Assembly (NCBI GenBank): GCA_009924525.1
Contig: RFRK01000002.1
Location: forward strand, 1-43,355
Origin: Betaproteobacteria bacterium
Lineage (GTDB): Bacteria; Pseudomonadota; Gammaproteobacteria; Burkholderiales; Burkholderiaceae_A
Reading direction: 5' to 3'
DNA length: 43,355 nucleotides
Shown piece after piece: positions 8,170 to 17,014 of the stretch. The translations under genes were made by a program, and so were the position numbers. The number at the start of each line of letters is the position of its first letter. Within the stretch, counting starts at the first letter, position 1. The notes beneath the pieces are model-generated. The model searched no databases. It worked only from the letters and a program-made list of their open reading frames with translations, and was not told the DNA's origin.

Positions 8170-11100
8170 TTAGACCTTAGCGATGTTGACCAGGAACGCC
8201 TTGAACTCTGGCGTCTGAGAATTGGCATCGCCCACAAACGGCGTGAGTTCGTTGGCCAAGAAACCGTTCTTGGCAACGCCCACAAAGCCGAAGTGAATCG
8301 GGATGCCGACGTGATGCATCGTTTTTCCGTCGACCGTCAACGGACGAATGCGCTTGGTCACCGCAGCAACCGCTTTGATCTGGCCACGATTACTCCAGAC
8401 CCTGACCATATCGCCATTACGAATGCCTTTCTCCTTGGCGAGCGCCTCGCCCAGCTCGATAAACGGCTGCGGCTGCGTGATCGCGTTGGATTCCACGTTC
8501 TTTGTCCAGAAGTGGAAGTGCTCTGTTAGGCGATAGGTGGTTGCGGCATACGGGAACTCATCGGCCTTACCGAACGACGAAGCATCGGCCTTGTACACGC
8601 GCGCACAAGGATTGCTGGTGACCTTCGGGTTGTTCGGATGCATGAGGTTCTTACCGACCGGTGTCTCAAACGGCTCGTAGTGCTCCGGGAACGGGCCCTC
8701 AGCCATGCCCGGTGCAAACAGGCGGCCAACGCCTTCCGGGTTCATGATGAAGGGACCCGTTGCAGGTGGCAATGCGGGAGCGATATCCGGAATATCCGGG
8801 CCCGCCCACTTGGTGCCGTCCCACTCCACGGTCGGACGCTTTGCGTCCCAGTACTTGCCTGTCGGATCCGAATTCGCGCGGTTATAAAGAATCCGGCGAT
8901 TGGCAGGCCATGAGTAGCCCCACTGCTGATGAATACCCATGCCACTCTCATCGGCGTTGTTACGGCGCGCAGTGAGGTTGCCCGCCTGCGACCAGGAGCC
9001 GCCATAGATCCAGTTGCCGCACTCGGTCGTGCCGTCATCACGGAGCACACCAAAGCCCGGCAGCTGCTCGCCGGCCTTAAAGAGCACAGCGCCAGTCTTC
9101 GGATCTTTGATATCCACTAGGGCACGCCCAGAGATCTCTTTTAAGAGCTCTTCAGGAGCGGGGTTGGACGGGTTGGTGTAGTTCCACTTAATCGCCATCA
9201 GGGGCTCACGACCCTTGCCACCATCTTTGCGGTACATCTCGCGAAGCTTGGTAAAGAGCGTGCCAATGATTTCACGATCGGTCTTGGCCTCGCCCGGCGC
9301 ATCAGCAGCAGCATAGTGCCAGTGCACGACACGGCCGGAGCTGGTGAAGGTACCCGGATCCTCTGCAAAGCAGGTCGACGGCAGGCGAATCACCTCGGTC
9401 TTGATGTCCTCGGGCTTAACGTTATTCAACTCACCGAAGTTTTTCCAGAACTCAGCCGATTCGGTCTTCAGAGGATCGATCACCACCATGTACTTCAGGT
9501 TGGAGAGCGCCTTGTGAAGCTTAGCTTTGTTCGGAAGTGCAGCAAGTGGGTTGTAGCCCTGGCAAATCAGGCCATTCATCTTTCCCTGGACCATACGCTC
9601 GAAGTTGGCCAGCGTGTCGTAGGCCGCATCGCGCTTGGGCAAATAGTGATAGCCGAAGTCATTGTCCTTGTTCGCGTTGTCCCCGTAGTAAGCCTTCATC
9701 AGGCTGGTGTTCCATTTCGGGAAGTTCTGCGGGAAGTTCATCGAGTTTGGCCGAGTCGCCTTCGGTGTGCGGACCTTGAGATAGGTCTCACGGGTGTCAT
9801 CGGATTCCATGGGCGAAACCATGTATCCCGAGAGCACCTCTGAATAGGCACACATATCGGTGATGCCCTGCACGTTGGCATGGCCACGCAGCGCATTCAC
9901 GCCGCCGCCGGGGCGGCCCACATTACCCAAGAGCATCTGGATCATTGCCATGGTGCGGATGTTTTGCGAGCCATGTGAATGCTGAGTCCAGCCCAGGGCA
10001 TACATGATGGTCATGACTTTGTCGGGACGCGAAGTCTCAGCAATGTATTCACAGACCTTGATGAACTGATCCTTTGGCGTACCGCAGATCGATGAGACCT
10101 TCTCGGGTGTGTAGCGGCTGAAGTGGGACTTCATCAGCTGGTACACACAACGAGGATCCTTCATGGTCATGTCGACTTTTGCAAAGCCGTCATCACCCAT
10201 CTGGTAAGTCCAAGTCTTCTTGTCATAGGACCGCTTTTCTTCCTCATAGCCGGTGAACAGGCCATCCTTAAACGAGTAGTCCGCGTTGATCAAGAAGGGA
10301 GCATTCGTGTAATGACGAACGTAGTCCTCATGGATCTTGTTCTTGGACAGCAGGTAATTGATCACCCCACCCAAGAAGGCAATGTCCGTACCGACACGAA
10401 TCGGCGCGTAGTAATCCGCAACTGCTGCCGAGCGCGTGAAGCGCGGATCCACCACCACAAACTTCGCTTTGCGGTGCTCCATCGCTTCCGTCACCCACTT
10501 AAATCCGCAGGGGTGCGCCTCGGCGGCATTGCCGCCCATTACCAAAATCAAATCCGCATGCTGAATATCTGGCCAGCCATTTGTCATGGCGCCACGCCCA
10601 AACGTCGGACCCAGACTGGATACCGTGGGGGCGTGTCAGATACGTGCTTGCGTATCAAGCGCAACCATACCGAGGCCGCGCGCCATTTTGACTAGCGCAT
10701 AGCCTGCCTCGTTTGAAGTCGTGCTTGATACAAGAAGTGATGTCGTATTCCAGCGATTAACGGGAACACCCTTGTCGTTTTTCTCGACAAAGTTCGCATC
10801 GCGATCCGCCTTCATGTGGCGCGCTACGCGATTTAAGGCGTCTTCCCAAGAAATCTTTTTCCACTCTTTCGAGCCAGCCTCACGGACTTCGGGGTGAAGC
10901 AGCCGATTTGGCGAATGCACCATATCCAGCAGGCCTGCGCCTTTCGGGCAGAGCGACCCCTTGTTCACCGGATGATCAGGATCACCCTCGATGTGAATGA
11001 GTTTAGTTTTCTTCGTGGCTTCATCTGTTCTCGAATACATCAAGACGCCGCAGCTCACAGAGCAATACGGGCATGTGCCACGGGTTTCAGTGGTGCGGGC

Positions 11101-11226
11101 TAATTTAAAAGCCCGGACTTCAGCATGCACAGTCGCGGGCGCAAACCCAAGACCAACTGCAGAAGAAGTCGCGACACCTGCCGAACAGACCTTAAAGAAC
11201 TGTCGGCGAGACATCGGTGCGTTCAT
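8170..11226 (-). CDS. fdoG: Formate dehydrogenase alpha subunit, selenocysteine-containing
   Basis: Catalytic molybdopterin subunit (FdnG/FdoG type) oxidising formate to CO2 on the periplasmic side. The ORF track splits it at an in-frame TGA (10636-10638): upstream ends 'ALDTQARI', downstream continues '[17 protein letters not shown]', exactly where Escherichia coli FdnG has Sec. Read through, it is about 1018 residues, the family length. The start is ATG 11226, giving Tat signal '[10 protein letters not shown]' behind GGAGGG; the ORF-track start at 11256 is ten residues too far upstream. The N-terminal [4Fe-4S] motif is '[13 protein letters not shown]...CPKG'. selC, selB, selA and fdhE on the same strand supply decoding and maturation. 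A SECIS-like hairpin follows the TGA. Respiratory FDH-N/O type is clear; whether nitrate- or oxygen-linked is not. Confidence 0.96.
10596..10638 (-). promoter_or_regulatory. SECIS element with Sec-encoding UGA codon
   Basis: Starting at the TGA codon, the minus-strand RNA can fold as GCCC / CGG / AUCC, loop AGUCU, GGGU / CCG / GGGC. This is a stem interrupted by small internal loops with a G-U containing apical loop about 20 bases from the UGA. The position and loop resemble the hairpins that SelB binds in Escherichia coli fdhF and fdnG. The pairing was worked out by eye. Confidence 0.85.
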
Positions 11227-11504
11227 TTGTGTCCCTCCAGAACGAACGTTGATCAAGTACCAATTGAGTTACAGCAAAGATCTTGCGGATTTTTGCTGCG
11301 TGAAGTGTGAACTTCTCCCCTACAGTTACAAGGTGCATTGCAACATTCGTTAAACCGAATAAATGCATTTGTCGACGTTTTGCACTAGACATCAATCACT
11401 CGCTCAGTGAAATCGATCCACGTTGTGGTTTGACTTCAGTTCCTGAGTTCCGCAGTCTTGGATCTCTTGATCACTGACACTGCGCTTTTTTTGGATAATT
11501 CAAC
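11227..11504. other. Divergent intergenic region between fdoG and moeA
   Basis: This 278-base region has no convincing ORF and must hold the promoters for the minus-strand formate dehydrogenase genes and the plus-strand moeA. The fdoG ribosome site (GGAGGGACACAA then ATG) is clear at its left end. On the plus strand a TTGACT hexamer occurs at 11430 without an obvious -10 partner. A TTGATCAA palindrome lies near 11251, but I see no complete FNR-type or sigma-54-type site. Confidence 0.5.
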
Positions 11505-12758
11505 GTGCCTGACTCCTTTGCCCCCCAGACCATTGAGATGGCCCTGCAGGCCATCTCCAGCCAGATCAGTGAGTCAGTAAGTGCGGAGCGAATCCCGCTC
11601 GCGGCCGCCGGTGGACGCTTCCTCGCCCACGACATATATAGCCCCCAGGATGTTCCCGCCCATCCACTTTCTGCCATGGACGGATTCGCGTTTTCCCTGA
11701 GCACCCTGAACAAAACCACTAGGAATAAACCCCTATCGCTCAGGGTTACTGGAAAATCGCTGGCAGGCCGTCCTTTGGAAGGGCTTGTAGACCCAGCAGG
11801 CTGTGTCCGGATCTTCACCGGAGCCCGAGTGCCAGAGGGGCTCGATGCAGTCATTCCGCAGGAGCGGGTGCGCCAAGGCGCTTCGGAAGATACCGTTGAG
11901 TTTTCCACCGATGGCATATCGCCCATGGCCAATATTCGGCAGGCTGGCGAAGACCTTGCGGGCGGCGCGGTGGCGCTTGCCGCGGGAACGCGTATCAGCC
12001 CACAGGCGATTGCATTGCTTGCCTCGATTGGTATCGCAGAGGTCGGGGTCATGCGCTCGCTGCGCGTGGGCGTGCTCTCGACCGGCGATGAAGTTGCCGA
12101 TCCGGGCAGCCCGCTGCCCGACGGCGCGATCTACGATGCCAACCGCCCTCTGCTGATCGAATTGATTCGTGAAATCGGTGCAATACCGATTGATCTCGGA
12201 ATTGTTCGTGATGATGCCGAAAGCCTGCGTCACCATCTGCGGCATGCCGCATCAATCGCGGATGCAGTGATTACCTCTGGCGGCGTCAGTGTAGGCGAGG
12301 CGGATCACACGCGAGCTGTAATGCAATCACTTGGAGAAATCGCATTTTGGAAGCTGGCCATTAAACCGGGCCGACCGCTGGCCGCAGGCTGGATTCATAA
12401 TGAAACCGGCCAACGTACGCCTTTTTTTGGCCTACCAGGAAATCCCGTTGCAGCCTTCGTTACCTTTCAGGGTATCGTCGGGCCCTGCCTGCAGCGACTC
12501 GGCGGTGCGACGCCTGTTCAGCGGCCAACAGTGCGCGCACGGCTTGCAAAGGCCACAAAAAAAACTTTCGGGCGAACTGAATTTCTTCGCTGCAGACTTA
12601 CTCGGGATGCGCAAGGGGATTGGCTTGCTGAGATCGCAGCCTCACAAGGCGCGGCCAGCATCAAGTCACTGGTGGATGCCGATGGTCTCGCGGTGTTGCC
12701 GCACGATGCGGGGCCGCTCGCTGCCGGCGCGGCCGTGGATGTGTTGCTGCTGAAGTAG
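11505..12758 (+). CDS. moeA: Molybdopterin molybdotransferase MoeA
   Basis: A 417-residue enzyme that inserts molybdate into adenylylated molybdopterin. Visible blocks are the N-terminal 'AHPLSAMDGFAF' (moderately changed from the usual PxxDxSAMDGYA), 'RIFTGARVPEGLDAVIPQE', the central 'VGVLSTGDEV', the signature 'VITSGGVSVGEADH', 'KPGRPLAAG', 'FGLPGNPVAAFVTF' and the C-terminal beta-barrel domain. Start is GTG with only a weak upstream GGA; a later start would cut the first conserved helix. It is divergent from fdoG and serves the two molybdoenzymes of this window, FdoG and SoxC. It converges on the multicopper oxidase with a one-base gap. Confidence 0.94.
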   Translation: MPDSFAPQTIEMALQAISSQISESVSAERIPLAAAGGRFLAHDIYSPQDVPAHPLSAMDGFAFSLSTLNKTTRNKPLSLRVTGKSLAGRPLEGLVDPAGCVRIFTGARVPEGLDAVIPQERVRQGASEDTVEFSTDGISPMANIRQAGEDLAGGAVALAAGTRISPQAIALLASIGIAEVGVMRSLRVGVLSTGDEVADPGSPLPDGAIYDANRPLLIELIREIGAIPIDLGIVRDDAESLRHHLRHAASIADAVITSGGVSVGEADHTRAVMQSLGEIAFWKLAIKPGRPLAAGWIHNETGQRTPFFGLPGNPVAAFVTFQGIVGPCLQRLGGATPVQRPTVRARLAKATKKTFGRTEFLRCRLTRDAQGDWLAEIAASQGAASIKSLVDADGLAVLPHDAGPLAAGAAVDVLLLK

Positions 12759-12759
12759 G

Positions 12760-14178
12760 CTAGGCCTTGGGTGCTGCCGGCGTACGGCAGAGGCTGGCAA
12801 CACGAAAAGTGCCCATCAATCCAGAGTGTTGATGCTCGGCCACATGGCAATGAATCATCCAATCGCCAGGGCTTTCCGCAACAAATGCAATCTCCTGTGT
12901 TTTAAAAGGCCAGACCAGAGTTGAATCCTTAAACGGCCCCCACTGTCCATTGGGCAGGCGTTCGCGAAAAACGATGCCATGAAAGTGCATAGGATGGAAC
13001 CAGGCGGTTTTGTTATCAATCAGGCAACGCACCGTGCAGCCTTGCTCAAAAGTAAAGAGTGGCTCGGGGTGTTTACCGTGTATATCCATATGCGAGCCGT
13101 GATCATTGCCTTTGCCATTCATAAGCCAGATAGCCTCGCGGGTCGCTTTATTCGATAAGGCGCCGCCTTCGAGAACCATTTTCACCGACTCAGCCCCCGA
13201 CAGCACCGGCTCAAAAAGCGTATTTGGCGGCAGCTCTCCGAAGGGCTTGCGGGCCCCCACAGCAGAGCGACTGCTGTAGCGAATCAGGCCAACCTTATTA
13301 CGCATCGCGGGAAAGAACTCATCTTCAATCTCAAATTGCGCGTTGGGCGCGCCAGTGCAATCGAGAATGAGATCCACTCGATTGCCCGGAGAAAAATAAA
13401 ACGACTCCGTCAGCCGATATGGCGTGCACGGGTGCCCATCGTGGGCCACCACCAGCGGCTGATGCCCATGGATCTTGATCCGAAAGAGTCGTGCACTGGC
13501 GGCATTGAGCAAACGCAAGCGAATCCGCTGTCCAGCGCGGACATCCAGCATGGCAGGACCGCGCTGGCCATTGACCAGCACGATATTGCCCAGACGGCCT
13601 GCATGCGCAGCGTCATGCAGACTTTTGAAATTTGGCGCAATGGCCGCATCTTTTGTGAGCATGACATCGGAGAGCACCCAGGTGACATCGTCATCCACAT
13701 CGGGCGGCTGCCGCTCCTCGACCTGAATCACACCATACAGACCGCGCCCGATTTGTTCATAGGTGGCCACATGAGGGTGATACCAATAGGTGCCTGCATC
13801 GGGCAGCGCGAATTCGTACACAAAATCCTCACCCGGCTTCACGGGCGCCTGGGTGATACCCGGCACACCATCCATCGCATTTGGCAGTCTTATGCCATGC
13901 CAATGAATCGTCGACAGGCTGGAAAGCCGATTACGAAAACGAATCCTCAGCATGTCGCCCTGATTGGCCCGCAAGACTGGGCCGGGAATCATATTGTTAA
14001 AGGCCCAGACATCCGTCGCTGGATAGTCGTCGCCCAGAAGGCTCAGCCGAGAGGGCTGAGCGATCAACATATGATCTCGAAGCCGGCCGCCTCTTGCCAG
14101 GCTGGCCAGCGGCACGGCGGCAGCGCCTGCGACGGCACAGCCAGCAAGACCTGCTTTCAGAACGTGTCGACGGTTCAT
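12760..14178 (-). CDS. Periplasmic multicopper oxidase (CueO/FtsP-like)
   Basis: About 472 residues from ATG 14178; the ORF-track start is an upstream TTG. A Tat signal 'NRRHVLKAGLAG' opens the protein. All four copper-binding blocks are present: 'TIHWHGIRLP', 'YWYHPHVATYEQ', 'HPMHFHGIVF' and 'MIHCHVAEHQHSGLMG', the last including the type-1 Cys, His and axial Met. It should therefore be catalytically complete, oxidising a reduced substrate or metal ion with reduction of O2 to water. Family members include cuprous oxidases, Mn or Fe oxidases and laccases; there is no Met-rich loop like CueO's, although 'HGSHMDIHGKH' is His-rich. The substrate cannot be told. It is divergent from the small exported-protein gene at 14219. 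Confidence 0.9.
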   Translation of the reverse strand: MNRRHVLKAGLAGCAVAGAAAVPLASLARGGRLRDHMLIAQPSRLSLLGDDYPATDVWAFNNMIPGPVLRANQGDMLRIRFRNRLSSLSTIHWHGIRLPNAMDGVPGITQAPVKPGEDFVYEFALPDAGTYWYHPHVATYEQIGRGLYGVIQVEERQPPDVDDDVTWVLSDVMLTKDAAIAPNFKSLHDAAHAGRLGNIVLVNGQRGPAMLDVRAGQRIRLRLLNAASARLFRIKIHGHQPLVVAHDGHPCTPYRLTESFYFSPGNRVDLILDCTGAPNAQFEIEDEFFPAMRNKVGLIRYSSRSAVGARKPFGELPPNTLFEPVLSGAESVKMVLEGGALSNKATREAIWLMNGKGNDHGSHMDIHGKHPEPLFTFEQGCTVRCLIDNKTAWFHPMHFHGIVFRERLPNGQWGPFKDSTLVWPFKTQEIAFVAESPGDWMIHCHVAEHQHSGLMGTFRVASLCRTPAAPKA

Positions 14179-14218
14179 AATGGATCGCAAACCAAAGTCT
14201 TAAGGAGGTCTCCAAAAA

Positions 14219-14470
14219 ATGCAAGCCGCAGCCCCGCTCGTTCTAGCCCTGCTGTTGACGGGCACGGCGGCACCCGCCTGGCCCCACAGCTGTCCGCTGG
14301 AGATGTACAAAATTGACCAGGCCCTGTCCAGGTCGAACAATCTTGATCCCTTGCTAATTAAAAAAGTGCGAGAGCTGCGTGCAGAGGGTGAGAAGCTCCA
14401 TAAGCAAGATAAACACGGTGAGGCCATGCTGGTGCTGGGCTCAGCAAAAAAACTCTTAAAAATTGAGTAA
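14219..14470 (+). CDS. Small exported helical protein, unknown function
   Basis: An 83-residue protein with a clear Sec signal peptide ('MQAAAPLVLALLLTGTAAPAWP') and a mature part of about 60 residues predicted as two charged helices ('LSRSNNLDPLLIKKVRELRAEGEKLHKQ', then 'GEAMLVLGSAKKLLKIE'), with a single Cys near the mature N terminus ('PHSCPLEM'). An ideal ribosome site AAGGAGG precedes the ATG, which supports a real, well-translated gene. It is divergent from the multicopper oxidase and leads into the ferredoxin and mobA genes. I do not recognise a characterised family. Confidence 0.75.
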   Translation: MQAAAPLVLALLLTGTAAPAWPHSCPLEMYKIDQALSRSNNLDPLLIKKVRELRAEGEKLHKQDKHGEAMLVLGSAKKLLKIE

Positions 14471-14513
14471 TCCAGCACAGCTTCTCCACACGCGAATCCA
14501 TTTACCTGCCACG

Positions 14514-14795
14514 ATGCGCTATCAACACCATATTTTTATCTGCACCAACGCCCGCGAAAACGGCGACTGCTGTGCCGCACGAGGATCGCTCGATCTGTTA
14601 AAGCAGCTGAAACATGAGTTGCGAAATCGAGGTCTGGATCACGATGGCGGCATCATGGCCAATAAATCCGGCTGTTTTGGCCTGTGTCAGCAAGGCCCAA
14701 ATGTCGTGGTCTACCCACGGGGTTCTTGGCATCGTGTGACCGATACCGATGATGTCACTGCCCTCATTGATGGCCTCACCCATTCCAACAACTGA
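14514..14795 (+). CDS. Thioredoxin-like [2Fe-2S] ferredoxin
   Basis: A 93-residue protein from ATG 14514; the track's TTG at 14463 would overlap the previous gene and add a non-family extension. It has the thioredoxin-like ferredoxin pattern: strand then Cys ('HHIFICTNAREN'), 'GDCCAARGS', a helix, and 'KSGCFGLCQQGPNVVVYPRG' with the paired C-x3-C ligands, followed by 'VTALIDGL'. Relatives are the small ferredoxins linked to cobalamin and sulfur enzymes and the NuoE-like fold. It overlaps the start of mobA by 26 bases and is co-transcribed with it. Its electron partner is unknown; the placement beside molybdenum cofactor genes is suggestive only. Confidence 0.85.
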   Translation: MRYQHHIFICTNARENGDCCAARGSLDLLKQLKHELRNRGLDHDGGIMANKSGCFGLCQQGPNVVVYPRGSWHRVTDTDDVTALIDGLTHSNN

Positions 14796-15348
14796 ACCCG
14801 TCACGGGACTGCTGCTCTGTGGTGGCGCTGGCCGACGTATGGGTGGCGCAGACAAGGGGCTGATCAGTTTTCATGGCAGGCTACTGATCGATATCGCAAT
14901 TGATCGGTTATCGCCCCAAGTCAACGCACTCATCATCAATGCAAACCGTAACCGCGCGCAGTATCTGCAGCGCGGCCTTCCAGTGATTACTGATCCAGTC
15001 TTCGGAGAGCACGCCCCTAGCTACGAGGGCCCCCTGGCGGGAATCCTGGCAGGCCTGCAAGCCGCAGACACGCCCTGGATGGTGACGGTGCCCTGTGACT
15101 GCCCGCTCTTTCCGCTCGATATCGTGAGCCAGCTCTGGGCTTGCCGCTCCGCAGGGGGTGCCTATATCGCCGAACATCCCACCTTTGCCCTGGTGCCGAT
15201 CGCAAGCCGCACGCATCTTGAGCATTTTCTTCAACACGGGAAAAGAAAACTTGGGCTTTGGCTTGCCGAGATCGGCGCCGCTGCAGTGGTTGCCTGCGAC
15301 GAGACAGCGTTTCGCAATCTCAACACCCCCGAGGACCTTGAGGCCTAA
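14770..15348 (+). CDS. mobA: Molybdenum cofactor guanylyltransferase MobA
   Basis: A 192-residue enzyme that adds GMP to the molybdenum cofactor to make bis-MGD, the form required by formate dehydrogenase. The N-terminal nucleotide-binding loop 'LLLCGGAGRRMGGADKGL' is diagnostic, followed by 'PVITD', 'GPLAGILAGL', 'TVPCDCPLFP' with a metal-binding Asp, and a C-terminal 'FRNLNTPEDL'. I chose ATG 14770 because it places the start about ten residues before the loop; the track start at 14749 is also possible. It overlaps the ferredoxin gene, so the two are coupled. It complements moeA and FdoG nearby. Confidence 0.93.
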   Translation: MASPIPTTEPVTGLLLCGGAGRRMGGADKGLISFHGRLLIDIAIDRLSPQVNALIINANRNRAQYLQRGLPVITDPVFGEHAPSYEGPLAGILAGLQAADTPWMVTVPCDCPLFPLDIVSQLWACRSAGGAYIAEHPTFALVPIASRTHLEHFLQHGKRKLGLWLAEIGAAAVVACDETAFRNLNTPEDLEA

Positions 15349-15378
15349 ATGCCGCAGGGCTCGGCCCTTCAAGCACGG

Positions 15379-17001
15379 TTAAGCAGCGAGGCCCTGACTG
15401 GCCAGATATTCGTCGTAAGACCCCTTGAAGTCGGAAACGGATCCATCGTCACGAACCTCTAGAATGCGATTGGCTACTGCGTTTACAAATTCACGGTCGT
15501 GAGAGACAACAAACAGCGTTCCCTGAAATTTTTCCAAAGCCAACTGCAAGGACTCGATGGACTCCATATCGAGATGATTGGTAGGCTCGTCAAGCATAAG
15601 AACATTATGGCGGCCTAGCATCAGCCGGCCAAAGGTCATGCGATGTTTCTCACCACCGGAAAGCACACGCACCATCTTCCCGACATCATCGCCTGAAAAC
15701 AGCAGCCGGCCTAAAATCGATCGGACCGCTTGATCATCATCGCCCTCCTGAGTGTAGCGGCCGATCCAGTCGGTAAGCGATATGTCTTTTTCGAAATCCG
15801 GATAGACATCCTGCTGCATATATCCAATATTTGCGTTTTCCGCCCACTTGTTTTCGCCGCCGTCCGGATCCATGCCGCTGACCGATGCGCCCGCAATACA
15901 ACGCAACAGCGTTGTCTTACCTGCGCCATTAGCGCCGACGATGGCAATTTTTTCTCCCGCTTCAACCATCATCGAGAAGCGTTCAATCACCGGACGGCTG
16001 CGGCCCTCGAAAGTCTTTGAGATACTTTGGACATGGACGGCCTGCCGGTAAAGCTGCTTGGCTTGCTCGAAACGAATATACGGATTCTGCCGGGAGGAAG
16101 GCCGCACCTCGACCGCATCGCCCTGAATCTTTTCAATTAACTTACGACGTGATGTCGCCTGTTTGGCCTTTGATTTATTTGCTGCAAATCGCCGCACGAA
16201 CTCCTGTAACTCAGAGACACGCTCCTTGCTTTTGGCATTCGCCGCCATGAGCCGGGCCCGGGCTTCGGAGGCAGCAAGCATGAAGTCGTCGTAGTTTCCC
16301 GGATAAATCCTCAGCTCGCCGTAATCCAAATCGGCCATGTGGGTGCAGACCGAATTCAGAAAATGCCGGTCATGCGAAATGATAATCATCGTGCTGTTTC
16401 GTTCATTAAGCACATCTTCGAGCCACTGAATCGAATGAATATCTAGATTGTTGGTCGGCTCGTCTAATAAAAGCACATCAGGGTCTGAAAAGAGGGCCTG
16501 GGCCAATAAGACCCGGAGCTTCCAGCCGGGAGCAATCTCACGCATCGGACCCTGGTGCTGCTCGAGCGGAATTCCGACGCCCAGCAGCAACTCGCCTGCC
16601 CGCGCCTCGGCGGTGTAGCCATCGTATTCCGCAAACTTTCCCTCCAGCTCTGCGGCCTTCATGTAGTCATCCTCGGTGGCCTCGGGGTTGGCATAGATCG
16701 CATCCCGCTCAGACTGTGCCGCCCACATTTCTTCATGGCCCATCATGACCACATCCAGCACACGCACGTCTTCGAAGGCAAATTGATCCTGACGAAGTTT
16801 GCCGAGACGAACATGCGGATCCCGAACCACCACCCCATTGCTGGGCTCGAGATCTCCGCCCAGGATCTTCATCAGGGTTGATTTGCCACAGCCATTCGCA
16901 CCAATTAAGCCGTAGCGGTTACCGTTATCAAACTTTGCATTGACATTCTCAAATAACGGCTTGGCACCGAACTGAATCGTGATATTTGCTGCAGATAACA
17001 T
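15379..17001 (-). CDS. ABC-F family ATPase (YbiT-like)
   Basis: A 540-residue soluble protein with two ABC ATPase domains and no membrane segments, as in the ABC-F translation factors that act on the ribosomal E site. Domain 1 has Walker A 'GANGCGKST' and Walker B '[13 protein letters not shown]'; domain 2 has 'GANGAGKTT', the signature 'LSGGEKHRM' and '[12 protein letters not shown]'. A basic linker of about 80 residues between them ('[15 protein letters not shown]') is the P-site interaction motif region. The second-domain details resemble YbiT more than Uup or EttA, which is a judgement from memory. It lies 13 bases after purL on the same strand. Confidence 0.92.
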   Translation of the reverse strand: MLSAANITIQFGAKPLFENVNAKFDNGNRYGLIGANGCGKSTLMKILGGDLEPSNGVVVRDPHVRLGKLRQDQFAFEDVRVLDVVMMGHEEMWAAQSERDAIYANPEATEDDYMKAAELEGKFAEYDGYTAEARAGELLLGVGIPLEQHQGPMREIAPGWKLRVLLAQALFSDPDVLLLDEPTNNLDIHSIQWLEDVLNERNSTMIIISHDRHFLNSVCTHMADLDYGELRIYPGNYDDFMLAASEARARLMAANAKSKERVSELQEFVRRFAANKSKAKQATSRRKLIEKIQGDAVEVRPSSRQNPYIRFEQAKQLYRQAVHVQSISKTFEGRSRPVIERFSMMVEAGEKIAIVGANGAGKTTLLRCIAGASVSGMDPDGGENKWAENANIGYMQQDVYPDFEKDISLTDWIGRYTQEGDDDQAVRSILGRLLFSGDDVGKMVRVLSGGEKHRMTFGRLMLGRHNVLMLDEPTNHLDMESIESLQLALEKFQGTLFVVSHDREFVNAVANRILEVRDDGSVSDFKGSYDEYLASQGLAA

Positions 17002-17014
17002 CGTGACTAGACTT

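Noticed and set aside
9316-9843. 175-residue plus-strand ORF opposite fdoG
   Set aside because: Shadow frame of the conserved formate dehydrogenase alpha subunit.
8170-11256. fdoG as a pseudogene broken by a stop codon
   Set aside because: The TGA is at the known Sec position, with SECIS-like hairpin and a full selenocysteine decoding set beside it.
13336-14316. 326-residue plus-strand ORF opposite the multicopper oxidase
   Set aside because: Antisense shadow of a gene with all copper motifs; the translation has no recognisable domain.
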